Shown one piece after another: positions 28,297-39,065 of a stretch of DNA of 64,000 bases. The stretch is from Tritrichomonas musculus. Lineage: Eukaryota > Parabasalia > Tritrichomonadida > Tritrichomonadidae. The stretch is from the NCBI GenBank assembly GCA_039105265.1, contig JAPFFF010000005.1:2899501-2963500 (forward strand), read 5' to 3'. Below the pieces are notes generated by a model. It searched no databases, was not told the origin of the DNA, and saw only the letters and a list, made by a program, of their open reading frames with translations. Both the position numbers and the translations under genes were made by a program. Position 1 is the stretch's first letter; every line of letters begins with the position of its first letter.

Positions 28297-29027
28297 ATAA
28301 TTTGATTTCCAATATATGATTCAAATGAAATGAGAATTAATTTGATTTTTAATTTTTTGCTTTAACATTTCTCAAAAAAGAGGTCCTCATACAAATTTGT
28401 TCAGAATAATTAATGTAATCAGTTGATATTTAACATATTTGATTATATTGGAATTTTTTTTTTTTTTTTTTTTTGGAGTAAATGATTTGTATTACCTTCC
28501 TTATTTATTTGATCGTACTTTTTCGATCTTTTTTTAATATTTATTCTGATAATCATATTTTTTTTGTGAAATTACATTATTCAAAATAGCCCTTATATCT
28601 TTGATTTCATAATATCCGTATAATTCATTTTATTGGTATCATTATTTTCGCATGCAATTATCGTTTTCCTTTGGTTTTTTTGGAATTGCGTTTTGTAAAT
28701 ATATTTATAAATTTGACCTTATTGATCGTCTACATTCAATAAATTCTTTACTCTCAGAAATAAATTCTGATTATTCACAATTATTTCAAACGCTGACGAT
28801 CAAAAAGGTCAAATGGGATTTGTCGAAATATCATTCAGTAACGGGTATTTTCATCTCATTCAAAAAATTATGAGTGTCCATTGGATATTTTTTTAAACTT
28901 TTTGAAATAAAATTTGATGGACAGGAAAGCCCAGTTTGCGACATTATTTACATCAAATAGCGTTTTCTCATTTCTATATGAAAAAACGAATATCATTCAA
29001 AAAGTGAATTTTCCATTTTTACAAGAG

Positions 29028-29111
29028 TAGGTGAAACTCTCTCAAAAATATTCATGTAAACTTCTGAAAAATACACTTTTTGAGAAAAAAAATCTCTTTG
29101 AGTTTCACCTA
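29028..29111. other. Foldback with 12-bp perfect arms
   Basis: TAGGTGAAACTC and GAGTTTCACCTA flank a 60-base loop that itself contains paired CTCAAAAA/TTTTTGAG words. It is mirrored in the right arm. Function unknown. Confidence 0.55.
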
Positions 29112-29598
29112 TTCTTTTTTACAACTCATAAAACTTTTTGTAAGATCCTTATGAAGTAAATTATTGAAATTATTATTTTAGCAATATCTCTGCTAAGATC
29201 AGATAATTTTTTTTATTTAATTTAAAATTTAATTTATTTGACAGAATTATATATAAATATATGAAATATTATAAAAATAAATTTTTTAATTTTACCACAA
29301 CCATCTTTGAAAATTGGTATTTAGAGTTTAAAAATTCAATAAAATTGTGAATATTTGTTTCAAAAATAATTGAATGGATGATTCAAAAAAAAAAAAAAAT
29401 TGAAATTGTAATTAAATAATAATAAAAATTTTTCATGTGACAAATGATCATAAATATATAAAATATTACATATTATACTGCCTTTACTTCGATAAAGCTA
29501 AATTTTAAAATTGAATAGAAGATATTCAATTTTTTGAGAAAGAGTTCAACATAAAATTGATTATTAAACAAATTATACTTTCGTTTATATTCAAATAC

Positions 29599-29655
29599 GT
29601 ATATTTATTATATAGAAAATTTATTTTAAATAAATTTTCTATATAATAAATATAC
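29599..29655. other. 57-bp near-perfect palindrome upstream of the Pmp-like gene
   Basis: Arms of 27 bp (GTATATTTATTATATAGAAA... and its complement) surround a 3-base centre, about 275 bases before the Pmp ATG. The right-arm copy (about 51949-52005) keeps the palindrome with a slightly different centre. It could extrude as a cruciform. No function is evident. Confidence 0.75.
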
Positions 29656-29930
29656 ATAATATATTTTCAAAAAATAAAATAAATATCGAAACATTTATTT
29701 TAATATAGAATATCTGCGTTTAAAAAAAATATTCAATTCAATGCCAAAAATTGTATTTTCAAAAAATATTTTCAATATATCTTTATTTATATATATATAA
29801 TTATATAAAAAATAATAAATTTATTTAAGTTATATATTGTTAATTATAAAAAAATGTTATAAAATATATTTTAATCTTTATATTTATATATTTTTTTATT
29901 TTTAAGTACGATACATTATTTTTTTAAAAA

Positions 29931-32900
29931 ATGATTAGGGCTTTGTTATATCTCTTTCTTATCAAGCTATCAACACAAGTAAAGCAAGATAACCATGAAC
30001 ATTCTGGTTCACAAAAGCGTGAAATAAAAGAAGTTCAGCACATAAACGAGCTATTTGAAGGTAATCTTAATCAAATTCAAACATCAGGAGAAGGCAACGA
30101 AATTTCAGGCTGCACGTTTAAGAACATAACCAACTCAGGTATAAACAATTTCATTAAATCAGAAGGCAGTATTTTGTTTTATAACAATATTATTGAAAGC
30201 GATCAATTTTTCACGAACCAACCAGGCGTCATGTGGCACAATTCAGACTCAAAGCTGTCTATCGTCAACTGTTCTTTCATCAAGCACAACACATGCGCAG
30301 CAACTGATGGACACATTTTGACAATCGACGGAGATAACAATCCGGCCATTACTTTTGAATCTTGTAAGTTTATCGACTGTTCACGATCAGCCACAAAGAC
30401 TCTTATTAGATTACAAAACAATCAATGCACAATTAATTTCACTGATTGCACAGTCACTTTTAATGAGCCAAGCATAAGCTGCAAAATAGTTACTGGAGTA
30501 AATCCCAACGTTATTTTTGACCGTTGCACTATCAACAACCCTGGTCAAGCTGCGATAGATCTCCAAATGAGTGAAGTAACACTTCAAGGTAATTTTGAAT
30601 TCACCAATAACATTGTAAAAAATATCAAAACTAATTTTATTAAAATGACAAGAAGCTTAGCTAGTATAGTTATCAATGGAAATTCATTCGAAGACGTTAC
30701 TTTGAATAATGAATACTTTATTCATATAGTTCATACACAATCAGAAATAAATCTTAATTACAATAGTTTTGCTAACTTTACATCGAAAGGAAATAGCGAA
30801 TTAAGAGCTGGCGGCATTTCAACTTTCTTCCAAACCCCTGAAGAACAATCTTTCGCATCTTATTCTCTTACTTATGATCACTGTACTTTTGTCGATATTA
30901 AAAATGAACGTCAAACAAGCTCTGCTTCTTATGGAGGTGCAATACAATTCGGTTTCGGTAACTACCTTTCTTCACTTGCATTAACTATTAGTAATTGCAT
31001 TTTCAAAGAAAATAAAGCATACATGCATGGTGGTGCACTTGCTATTCAAACAGAAAATACTGTTTTAATCACTAATTGCACTTTTGAAAACAATGTTGCT
31101 AACACTAAATCGTCGTCGTCTTCTTCTTCTTTACTTGAAGATAAAACTGATGGAAAAGGAGGAGCAATTTATTTGAATCCATCTTTTACTCAAAATAATG
31201 TTGATAAGACAATGACACAAGCAACAATTGAAGACTGTAAATTTGTAACAAACAGTGCAGATGGCGGTTATGCTGTTTACATTGATGGTAAAGAAGATGC
31301 TGAAACAGCTTTTTCAATAACAAACAATAAGTTCTATAGTAATCATAATGGAAAAGGTGGTGAATACACTCATGCAGCAATTGATTCAGAAGTTTATGTG
31401 TTAAATAAGCAACAGATTGAAAGTGGAAACGAATTTTCAACTGTTGAAAATGGTTCAGGAAGTAAACTTATCATTTTTGTTGATCATTCAGGTAACCTTC
31501 TTCCAGATCCTACATCAACACCAAGAGCAACACAACCACCAACACCAGAACCTACTGAAGGCACTGTGACCAACTTTATTGATAAAGTTTTTGAGGGAAC
31601 AAATTTCTCATATCAAATTAGACCTGGAAATACAGTGGAAGAAACAGGATTTCCATTAAATGTCAAACAAGTATCAGGCTGTTATTTTAAGAACATACAA
31701 AAACTTAATGATGGTATGAACAATTACATTCAAGTTTTAGGCGATTCTTTGTTCTTTAATAATGTCATCGAAAACGATGAAGTTAAATATGATGAACCAG
31801 GCGTAATTTGGCTGAATGCAAATATTAATTTTACCATTTATAATTGTAAATTTATTAGAGCTACTTCAAGATATTCATCAGGTGATGCCAATATTTTAAC
31901 CGTTGATTTAGATAATAATCCTACTGTTACATTTGATTCATGCGAATTCATTGATTGTGCATATAGATCTGATGAATCTCTTGTTAAGTTTAAGAATCAA
32001 AATCCAACAATCACATTTACAAATTGTATCATCTCATTTAGTCAGACAGGTTGCCAGTTAGTTCAATCAATGAATCCACAAGTTGTAATTGATAATTGCC
32101 AAATAACAGGATGCGTATCAAATGCAATTAATCTGAGTTCAATACCAAGCGATAGCACAAAAACTGGGCAATTCAAATTCACAAATAACATTGTTAAGAA
32201 ACAAACGAACTCATTAATTTATATTTCTAATTTGAAAACTTCTTTTAATATCAGTAATAATTTGTTTGAAGACGTAACACTTGACAATCAATATTTGATT
32301 TATATTGAAAACAATCTTAATAATCTACAATTATCTTATAACACTTTTTCTAAAATTACAATATCAGCTAATTCAGAAAAATATTGTGGTGGATTTGCTT
32401 GTTTCATGCCGACTACTGCAACAACTTCTGCAACAAATACTGTAAATTTGATTTATGATAATTGTAATTTTTATGATATTCAAAATCTTCAATCAACGAA
32501 GCCTTATTATCAAGGTGGCGCAGTTCAATGTGGCTTTTCAAATGATCTTGTAGATATTTCTTTGACGATAACAAATTGTGTGTTTAAACGAAATCAAGCA
32601 TACAAACATGGAGGTGCTGTTGCCATTCAAATTCAAGGATCAATCACAATTAGAAACTGCACTTTTGAAGAGAACATAGCCAATTGCAAAGAAAATTCTG
32701 CAAAGCTACTTTTGTATGAAGATAATACTGAAAAAAAAGTAGAAGGAAGAGGAGGTGCGATCTATATAAATCCAACATTTGTTGTTGATAACGATGACAA
32801 ATTTTCAAGTACAATAACTATTGAAAATTGTACTTTCAAACGAAATGTTGCATATGATGGATATGCAATTTATATTGAAGGTGAAAATGATGGATCTACT

Positions 32901-34118
32901 GTTTATGATATTAAAAATAACATTTTTATTGACAATTTCAATGGACAAAGTTCAAGTAAGGGTGGTGTCTTTGTTTCAGAAGTAACAAGAATTGATCGAG
33001 ATCAAATCTTAATTGATAATAATAATTTATTTTCTAATAATGATTACGGAGTAGGCGCTTATCCATTCAATCATGCTGATCATTATGGTAGCCGTATTCC
33101 AGATCCAGAAAATCAAAATTTAGAAGATTGGATACAAGAAGAAAAGCCATTAAATGAAAGATGTGTTGAAGAAAAAGATCCTTTTGTTGGTTCAGAAAGA
33201 AATATAGTTATCAAAGTTGTAGCTTCTGAATTTAAAGATATGGAAGAAATTAATGGATCAGCAATTCATTTGGTTAATTGTGGTCTTTCTTGCACCGACG
33301 GTTGTCAATTTATTAATTGTGGTAAAGATGGAAGTGTTGGTGGTGCAATTTACATCTATAATGCAAATGAACTTTATAATTCAGTTGATATGTATAAACT
33401 TACATTCACTTCTTGCCATGCTGAATATGGCGGTGCTATTTTTATTTATTCAAGTTCAAACATAAATACAGTCACAATTAAATCTTGTATATTCAATGGA
33501 AATCAAGTAAGTGAAAGTGGTCCATCAGATATTTTAACTGGTGGAAGTGCAATGTTCCTTTCAATAAAAAGTGGTAAAATTCTCCAGTGTAAATTCAGTC
33601 AAAATATTGGACCTGGTGGAAGCATTAAATTACTTAATAATGTTGAAAGTCAATCAATATTTCTTGATAAAATGAATCCATCTATTTTACTTAAAGATTG
33701 CACTTTTAATGAAAAGAAAGAATCAATAGTTTACGCTGCTAGAAAAGATGGATCAAACATCGAAGTGACAAACTGCGAATTTACTGGAAAATTAAATGAA
33801 GGCGCTCATCATATAAATGGAATGATAATCGATAAAGATGCGCCTAAAATGATCATTAAGTCTTGTAAGTTCAACAATGAAGATATAAGAAAAGTTCTTC
33901 CTGAAAATTGCCAATTTGCATCAGTTGATATCAATACTTTGGACTTTGGAACTTTAAAGAATGATAATTTTTCTTGGAAATCAGCTGCTTTGATAGCCGT
34001 TCCTGCAATAGCTATTATAATCGTACTCTCGGTGATCATTTCAAAGAGAAATAATTCAACTGTTGATAATGAAGATGAGGTGAATGAAAATGAAAACACC
34101 GGGCATGATATGATTTAA
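29931..34118 (+). CDS. Pmp-like (chlamydial polymorphic-membrane-protein-like) surface protein, left copy
   Basis: 1395 residues. The N-terminus has a hydrophobic signal-like stretch (IRALLYLFLIKLS). The body is a parallel beta-helix-type array of short repeats rich in NC-xF, FxxN and GGAI/GGAL motifs (for example GGAIYLNPSF, GGAIYINPTF and GGAIFIY). Residues about 35-530 are duplicated at about 545-1050, joined by a Pro/Thr-rich hinge near 525-540. The C-terminus has one transmembrane helix (AALIAVPAIAIIIVLSVII) and an acidic cytoplasmic tail of about 25 residues. Pmp-like families with this topology are known in Trichomonas vaginalis as candidate surface or adhesion proteins; a role here is inference. 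A nearly identical convergent copy lies at 47456-51643. Confidence 0.88.
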   Translation: MIRALLYLFLIKLSTQVKQDNHEHSGSQKREIKEVQHINELFEGNLNQIQTSGEGNEISGCTFKNITNSGINNFIKSEGSILFYNNIIESDQFFTNQPGVMWHNSDSKLSIVNCSFIKHNTCAATDGHILTIDGDNNPAITFESCKFIDCSRSATKTLIRLQNNQCTINFTDCTVTFNEPSISCKIVTGVNPNVIFDRCTINNPGQAAIDLQMSEVTLQGNFEFTNNIVKNIKTNFIKMTRSLASIVINGNSFEDVTLNNEYFIHIVHTQSEINLNYNSFANFTSKGNSELRAGGISTFFQTPEEQSFASYSLTYDHCTFVDIKNERQTSSASYGGAIQFGFGNYLSSLALTISNCIFKENKAYMHGGALAIQTENTVLITNCTFENNVANTKSSSSSSSLLEDKTDGKGGAIYLNPSFTQNNVDKTMTQATIEDCKFVTNSADGGYAVYIDGKEDAETAFSITNNKFYSNHNGKGGEYTHAAIDSEVYVLNKQQIESGNEFSTVENGSGSKLIIFVDHSGNLLPDPTSTPRATQPPTPEPTEGTVTNFIDKVFEGTNFSYQIRPGNTVEETGFPLNVKQVSGCYFKNIQKLNDGMNNYIQVLGDSLFFNNVIENDEVKYDEPGVIWLNANINFTIYNCKFIRATSRYSSGDANILTVDLDNNPTVTFDSCEFIDCAYRSDESLVKFKNQNPTITFTNCIISFSQTGCQLVQSMNPQVVIDNCQITGCVSNAINLSSIPSDSTKTGQFKFTNNIVKKQTNSLIYISNLKTSFNISNNLFEDVTLDNQYLIYIENNLNNLQLSYNTFSKITISANSEKYCGGFACFMPTTATTSATNTVNLIYDNCNFYDIQNLQSTKPYYQGGAVQCGFSNDLVDISLTITNCVFKRNQAYKHGGAVAIQIQGSITIRNCTFEENIANCKENSAKLLLYEDNTEKKVEGRGGAIYINPTFVVDNDDKFSSTITIENCTFKRNVAYDGYAIYIEGENDGSTVYDIKNNIFIDNFNGQSSSKGGVFVSEVTRIDRDQILIDNNNLFSNNDYGVGAYPFNHADHYGSRIPDPENQNLEDWIQEEKPLNERCVEEKDPFVGSERNIVIKVVASEFKDMEEINGSAIHLVNCGLSCTDGCQFINCGKDGSVGGAIYIYNANELYNSVDMYKLTFTSCHAEYGGAIFIYSSSNINTVTIKSCIFNGNQVSESGPSDILTGGSAMFLSIKSGKILQCKFSQNIGPGGSIKLLNNVESQSIFLDKMNPSILLKDCTFNEKKESIVYAARKDGSNIEVTNCEFTGKLNEGAHHINGMIIDKDAPKMIIKSCKFNNEDIRKVLPENCQFASVDINTLDFGTLKNDNFSWKSAALIAVPAIAIIIVLSVIISKRNNSTVDNEDEVNENENTGHDMI

Positions 34119-34497
34119 AAGTTATTTCGTTATCATTGGATTAAAGCTCTGATTTTTTAATTTTTTAATATTTTTTTTTTTTTTTTTTTTAATATCGTGA
34201 GATGAAAAAGTTGCCAACACTGACCTTCGAACCACTTTTTGAACATTTAAACAACGAAATATTGAAATAGAATATTGGCTTCATTATTCCTACTATTGTA
34301 AATTATAAAAAAACGTTTTTGTTTTGGTTTTTGTGTGAATTTTTCATGATAATATCATGATAACTTTTTCTGAATATTTGAATATTCTATTGAATATATT
34401 TTTTAAATATATCTTGATATTTATAATGTTTTTATTTAAATATTACAAAATGTCAGCATCATAATGATATAAATCATCAGTTTAATTTATTGTAACT
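34119..34497. other. Intergenic region downstream of the Pmp-like gene
   Basis: A poly(T) tract near 34168-34190 follows the stop codon by about 50 bases. No gene is visible. Confidence 0.5.
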
Positions 34498-34739
34498 ATG
34501 ATTTACAAAGGAGAAGGAGATGAAACAGATAAAGAACATTTGAAAAAATATCTGAAAATAATAGATGTAAAGATGGACCCATCAGGTGATCACCTTTTTA
34601 TATAATTGAATATATTCTTTATTATGGCCAAAATTTTCATTTTAACAAAGAAGAATCAAACAAATATTACAAATTAGCAATTGAAAAAAGGCTAGGTATT
34701 ACAATATTCAAGGGCAGAAACACCAATAAGCTCCATTGA
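34498..34739 (+). pseudogene. Sel1-like repeat gene relic, left copy
   Basis: An ATG at 34498 opens 35 codons (MIYKGEGDETDKE...) ended by TAA. A second frame right after it encodes ...EESNKYYKLAIEKRLG... ending in TGA at 34737-34739. The YYKLAIEK pattern and G-x-G-x-(5)-A/K-YxK spacing resemble Sel1-like (TPR-type) repeats, which are abundant in trichomonads. The frameshift and small size mark it as a remnant. It is mirrored in the right arm. Confidence 0.4.
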
Positions 34740-35296
34740 AAGAATTTGGCGGCTCGCAGTGACTTAAATTTGGCGGCTAATATGATGATTTTTATTTGTT
34801 TTTACTATTTTTCTGAATGCATTCAATTTTGATAGTTTAAATAAAATTGCTTTTTCAGAGCAAAACTTTTTGAATTAAGCTCATACAATTCACTTTTTGA
34901 ATACATTTATTTCAAAAAGTTGAAAATTTCAACTTTTTGAATGAGTAATCAAAAAAGTTTGTTTATTTTCGATTTCCGGGCAAGACAGTTGAATATTAAA
35001 ATAATATAATGTTAAGTTATTTAGAACAAAGGTATAGTCACATAAATCCCTTCATATGATCCAGATTATATTATACTATATTATTTTATATGAACATGTA
35101 ATTATATAACTAGTATAATAACGAATAATTTTTCGCTTGGAAATTAAGATATTTTAATTTCGAATAAATTTATAAAATGAATACTTATCTGGTTGTTTAA
35201 ATTCAAATATTTTTTTTCGCTATTTTTCGTATATATGTATATTTCTATTTTTTATTTACATTTATTTAGTAAAAATTTATATATGATTCAAATTTT
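34740..35296. other. Intergenic AT-rich spacer with dense CTTTTTGAA words
   Basis: No gene. Several AACTTTTTGAA-type words in both orientations lie between 34860 and 34960. TTTGGCGGCT occurs twice (near 34746 and 34770). The spacer ends at the inferred Maverick terminus at 35297. Confidence 0.5.
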
Positions 35297-35645
35297 AGTA
35301 GTATATGTTTGCGGTGATTTCAGACCTCCGGTCTTCAATCCCCTCAAACCCTTTGAAAACACCTTATTTTTGGCACTTTTTTGGTCTCAAACACCTCATT
35401 TTAGCCCTTTTTTGACTCAAAAAGTTATCCAACAATTTCTTAAGTATCCCCATACTTGACCCCCCTATTTTCACTCAACAATTTGGGTTCAAAAAGATGT
35501 TTGTCATACCCACTAATAAATGCGTGATTTTGGACCTATCAATATATTTCAACTTTTTTGAAAAAAATATTTTTTGGAAATTTTCTCATCCACGATAAGT
35601 GGTATAAATTTTTTATATTTTTTATTTTTTATCTTCATTGCAAAA

Positions 35646-38600
35646 ATGAGACTCTCCGAAGCTACTCCCGAAAAATTACAAGAACTATTTGAATTGATAA
35701 TAAACGAGAAACTACAACACGACTTTTCATATTATTGGAACTCACAAGAAGAATTCTATTATGACATCCGAGAATGTGCTAAGTATGAAGGGTACGATGG
35801 AGATTTAGACAACTATAATGCTATGTACTGGTATTTTAAAGGCAAGAACAACACACCCGCGCAACAACCCAAACAAGAAGAACAACCCAAACAAGCTGAA
35901 CAACCTCTCAAAACGGAGAACAACTCACAACAAGAAATCGTGAATCAAATAATGGAAAAATTAGAATACTCACCAAGAAGATGGCAAATCGACTTTGAGA
36001 GATTAGATAAGGACGGCAGACTCTTATTACTTCCCAAATTGAAGGAATTCTTTGAAGAATATATAGATTCTTTACCCATTATCTCCAAATACAAACTCAC
36101 TTTCAAAATTAAAAATCAATGGCATTCTTATCAATTAACTCCTGAAATATACAACAAATTAATGGAAAATCTGACAGAAAAACACTTCATCTTCGATATA
36201 GAGAACGTTGTCCCAGAATATTTTTATGAGAATGGAGCCGAAAAAATACCTGAATGGAGCCTCTTTGAAGCAGTTCGCTTTAGTGAATTTCAGAATATTA
36301 AGGCAAAAAATGACGTTGGAGGAAGTTTCTTTCAATATTTGGTACATGAAAACTGCCCATCAAATGTCTCAAAATATCTCAAGAAATTACAGATTTTCAC
36401 ATCTCTCGTGGACAAAAAAGGCAAACAGAGAAAGGAATTGGACGATTGCTGCTTCATTTACGCCCTTCAACAAACTGGATGCTACGATGATGATACACTA
36501 AACAAAATGCGCCTAAGAATTAATTCAAGATATCTCTCCCAAAAAGCTCTAAACGAACTATGTATTGAGTTCAATATTCACGTCAAATTATCGTTTATCA
36601 ACGAAGATGCTAATGGAAAAAATAAGAAACGTTCTGTCAGGTCCCAAAAGAATGACAAAAATAAACATTATTTAGGTATAGAAAATGCTGAACCAAATAG
36701 AACTCATACAATGAATGTCTTCAATAAGCACTATTTTCTTGAGGAAATTACTCCTTTCAGCACGTATTATATCAACCACCTCCTTGATTGTTCAGAAGAC
36801 AAATACAATAAAGAATACAACGTAGACCACTGGCGCCCTGCGAGACACTTCATGACATCATCAAATTTGGTCCGAACTCTCATGAAAAACAACTTCTTTG
36901 TACCCATTACTTTTGGGCAATATAAGGTCCTCAACACAGTTTTCTACAAAGAAGTAATCGACGATATTGACCTTATAGACCTCGAATATAACGAAGAACA
37001 ATGCACGAAACTAATAAAAGAGGATAAAAAGAAACTACTCCAAACTGATAACAAAACATATTGGTATGCCGATTTTGAAGCAGATACATCAACAGAAATT
37101 CACAAACCTTTCCTCTGCGTCTTACAGAATAGAACAGGCCGAATCAATAAAACTTTCCGAGGAGAAGACTGCAACAAACAATTACTAGATTATTTACCCG
37201 ATGATGCAGTCGTTTATTTCCACAATTTAGCGTATGATATCAGAATGATGGCCTCTTTCGGACTCGCCAAATCCATCATCAAAGGCACAAAAACAATGAA
37301 GGCTGATATAAAATATAATAACAAAACCATCCATCTCAAAGACTCTTTACCAATTCTTTCCTGCAAATTATCTCAATTACCATCTATGTTTGACATTCCT
37401 GACATACAAAAAGAGATATTTTCATATAAATATTATACTCTTGATCGCCTCCAAACTAATATTGGCATAATAAACGAAGCAGGAGAAAATGAAGACAAAA
37501 TATGGACCGATGAAGACTACAATTTATTCAACTCCAATATCGATAAAATATCTGGCTGCCGAATAGACGAAAACCATTTTGACATGTGGAAATATGCAGA
37601 ATTTTACTGCCAGCAAGACTTTAATATCCTCAGAATCGGATTCAATAAACTGCGTGAAGGATTCATCAAAGACTTCAAAGTCGACCCATTTAATTTTATC
37701 AGCATATCGTCTCTCGCAAACGAAGTCTTCAATCAAAGAGTCTATTATCCCAACCAAAATCTCTATAAATTAGGTGGTCATGTGAGATATTTTTGCTCAA
37801 AAGCGATATATGGTGGTAGATGTATGACAGCGTATAACAAGAAATGGCATGTCGAGAAGAATCTCTGCGATTTTGATGCAGTATCATTATATCCTTCCGC
37901 AATGAGTAGATTATACACAGTTGAAGGAAAGCCCAAAGTCATTGAACAAGACCAACTCAACTATTCTTTCCTCTCCCAACAATCCGCATACATTGTCGAA
38001 ATCGAAATAACAAAAATGAAAAAGCATTATGCATTTCCGTTAATCGTTCAAAAAATTGACGGCCTAAACAGGAATAACGACTATTTGTCCGAAAATCAAA
38101 CCATTAAAATAGTTGTTGATAATATACATTTGGAGGACTTTATTGAGTTTCAGCAAATAGAATTCAATATTCTGAGAGGATATTACTGGGATGGAAAGAA
38201 AGATTATCGCATTCAAGAATGTATCAGAGAGATATTCGATAAACGACTCGAATATAAGAAGCAGAAGAATCCTTTGCAAAATCTCTACAAACTCATCATG
38301 AATTCCTGCTACGGCAAAACAATAGAGAGGCCAGTAGATAAAGACTACAAATATCTTCACGAAGGAGATGAACTCGATAAATATTGGGCAAAAAACTATA
38401 ACAAAATTGTCGAAGATATTCAGTTAAACAACTCTGACATCCATGCAATAAAGACCCTCAAACAAATAGATAATCACTTCAATTTCTCCCTATTAGGCAT
38501 CCAAGTTTTGTCAATGTCCAAGAGAATAATGAACGAAGTCATGTGTCTTGCTTTCGACAATGGATGTCATATTTATTACCAAGATACTGATAGTATGCAT

Positions 38601-39065
38601 ATAGAATCTGCCGATTTACCGAAACTCGAAAAGGCCTTCCGCGAGAAATATAACCGCGAACTTATCGGGAAAAATTTAGGACAATTCCATTCAGATTTCC
38701 CAGAAATAAACGGCCACAATGAGATGCCTGAATCTATCGAATCATTCTTCTTGATGAAGAAAATGTATGTAGATAAACTGCAAGATTCTACTGGAGATAT
38801 TGACTATATGATACAGGGCAAGGGACTCACTCAGAATTCTATCAAATATAAATTCAACGAGGAGTTTCAAGGAGATGTTATGAAGCTTTATGAAACACTC
38901 TTCAACGGAAATTCCATCACGTTCGACCTAACAAAAGGACAAACTTGCTTCGAAATGAATAAAAATATGACTGTATCGACAAGAAAAAAATTCGAGAGAT
39001 GTATCAAAACAGACTATGAAGAAGGAGATATTACCCAATATTTTACCAGTCAATCTTCCACCTAG
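35646..39065 (+). CDS. Maverick protein-primed DNA polymerase B (central element)
   Basis: About 1139 residues from the ATG at 35646. Upstream in-frame codons from 35574 lack an ATG and are AT-rich leader. It is family B DNA polymerase with a 3'-5' exonuclease: Exo I YADFEAD (near residue 473), Exo II NLAYD, Exo III YCQQD; polymerase motif A DAVSLYPSAM (near 743), motif B KLIMNSCYGKT (near 882) and motif C YYQDTDS (near 977). This is the replicative enzyme of Polintons, expected to use a terminal protein primer. All catalytic motifs are intact. It overlaps the convergent integrase by 23 bp. The first ~117 codons lie in the terminal inverted repeat, so a 5' fragment recurs at the other end. 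Codon use is less AT-rich than in the other Maverick's polB. Confidence 0.93.
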   Translation: MRLSEATPEKLQELFELIINEKLQHDFSYYWNSQEEFYYDIRECAKYEGYDGDLDNYNAMYWYFKGKNNTPAQQPKQEEQPKQAEQPLKTENNSQQEIVNQIMEKLEYSPRRWQIDFERLDKDGRLLLLPKLKEFFEEYIDSLPIISKYKLTFKIKNQWHSYQLTPEIYNKLMENLTEKHFIFDIENVVPEYFYENGAEKIPEWSLFEAVRFSEFQNIKAKNDVGGSFFQYLVHENCPSNVSKYLKKLQIFTSLVDKKGKQRKELDDCCFIYALQQTGCYDDDTLNKMRLRINSRYLSQKALNELCIEFNIHVKLSFINEDANGKNKKRSVRSQKNDKNKHYLGIENAEPNRTHTMNVFNKHYFLEEITPFSTYYINHLLDCSEDKYNKEYNVDHWRPARHFMTSSNLVRTLMKNNFFVPITFGQYKVLNTVFYKEVIDDIDLIDLEYNEEQCTKLIKEDKKKLLQTDNKTYWYADFEADTSTEIHKPFLCVLQNRTGRINKTFRGEDCNKQLLDYLPDDAVVYFHNLAYDIRMMASFGLAKSIIKGTKTMKADIKYNNKTIHLKDSLPILSCKLSQLPSMFDIPDIQKEIFSYKYYTLDRLQTNIGIINEAGENEDKIWTDEDYNLFNSNIDKISGCRIDENHFDMWKYAEFYCQQDFNILRIGFNKLREGFIKDFKVDPFNFISISSLANEVFNQRVYYPNQNLYKLGGHVRYFCSKAIYGGRCMTAYNKKWHVEKNLCDFDAVSLYPSAMSRLYTVEGKPKVIEQDQLNYSFLSQQSAYIVEIEITKMKKHYAFPLIVQKIDGLNRNNDYLSENQTIKIVVDNIHLEDFIEFQQIEFNILRGYYWDGKKDYRIQECIREIFDKRLEYKKQKNPLQNLYKLIMNSCYGKTIERPVDKDYKYLHEGDELDKYWAKNYNKIVEDIQLNNSDIHAIKTLKQIDNHFNFSLLGIQVLSMSKRIMNEVMCLAFDNGCHIYYQDTDSMHIESADLPKLEKAFREKYNRELIGKNLGQFHSDFPEINGHNEMPESIESFFLMKKMYVDKLQDSTGDIDYMIQGKGLTQNSIKYKFNEEFQGDVMKLYETLFNGNSITFDLTKGQTCFEMNKNMTVSTRKKFERCIKTDYEEGDITQYFTSQSST

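Larger units (their letters stand above)
28237..29930. other. Long AT-rich upstream region of the Pmp-like gene
   Basis: No convincing gene. It holds poly(T) tracts (28259-28294 and about 28458-28475) and inverted repeats: GACCTTATTGATCGTC near 28719 with GACGATCAAAAAGGTC near 28795. It also holds TAGGTGAAACTC at 28028+1000 (29028-29039) with GAGTTTCACCTA (29100-29111), and a 57-bp palindrome at 29599-29655. Several CTTTTTGA words occur. A 73-codon open frame at 28652 has no protein-like features and was left out. Confidence 0.5.
26950..35996. repeat. Left arm of a ~9-kb inverted repeat (palindrome)
   Basis: This arm matches 45579-55209 in reverse complement, nearly identical over its whole length. 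The outer edge is inside the Maverick gene at 26950 (sequence diverges after CCAATAAT). The inner edge is inside polB, just after the codons for RRWQIDF. It contains a Maverick end, a Pmp-like gene, a Sel1-like relic, and the terminal repeat and polB start of the central Maverick. Right-arm length minus its private MITE agrees with this arm to within about 20 bp. Confidence 0.95.

Noticed and set aside
28652-28873. 73-codon gene upstream of Pmp
   Set aside because: Composition follows the AT-rich spacer, no domain is visible, and no independent support exists.
35193-35459. 88-codon frame across the Maverick terminus, and its mirror at 46115-46381
   Set aside because: It straddles the inferred element end and has only T-rich hydrophobic and low-complexity content. 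It appears twice only because it lies in the arms.
35574-35645. N-terminal extension of polB with a hydrophobic leader
   Set aside because: The frame there begins at a TTG and is AT-rich leader sequence. The first ATG is at 35646, in line with the spacing in other Maverick genes.
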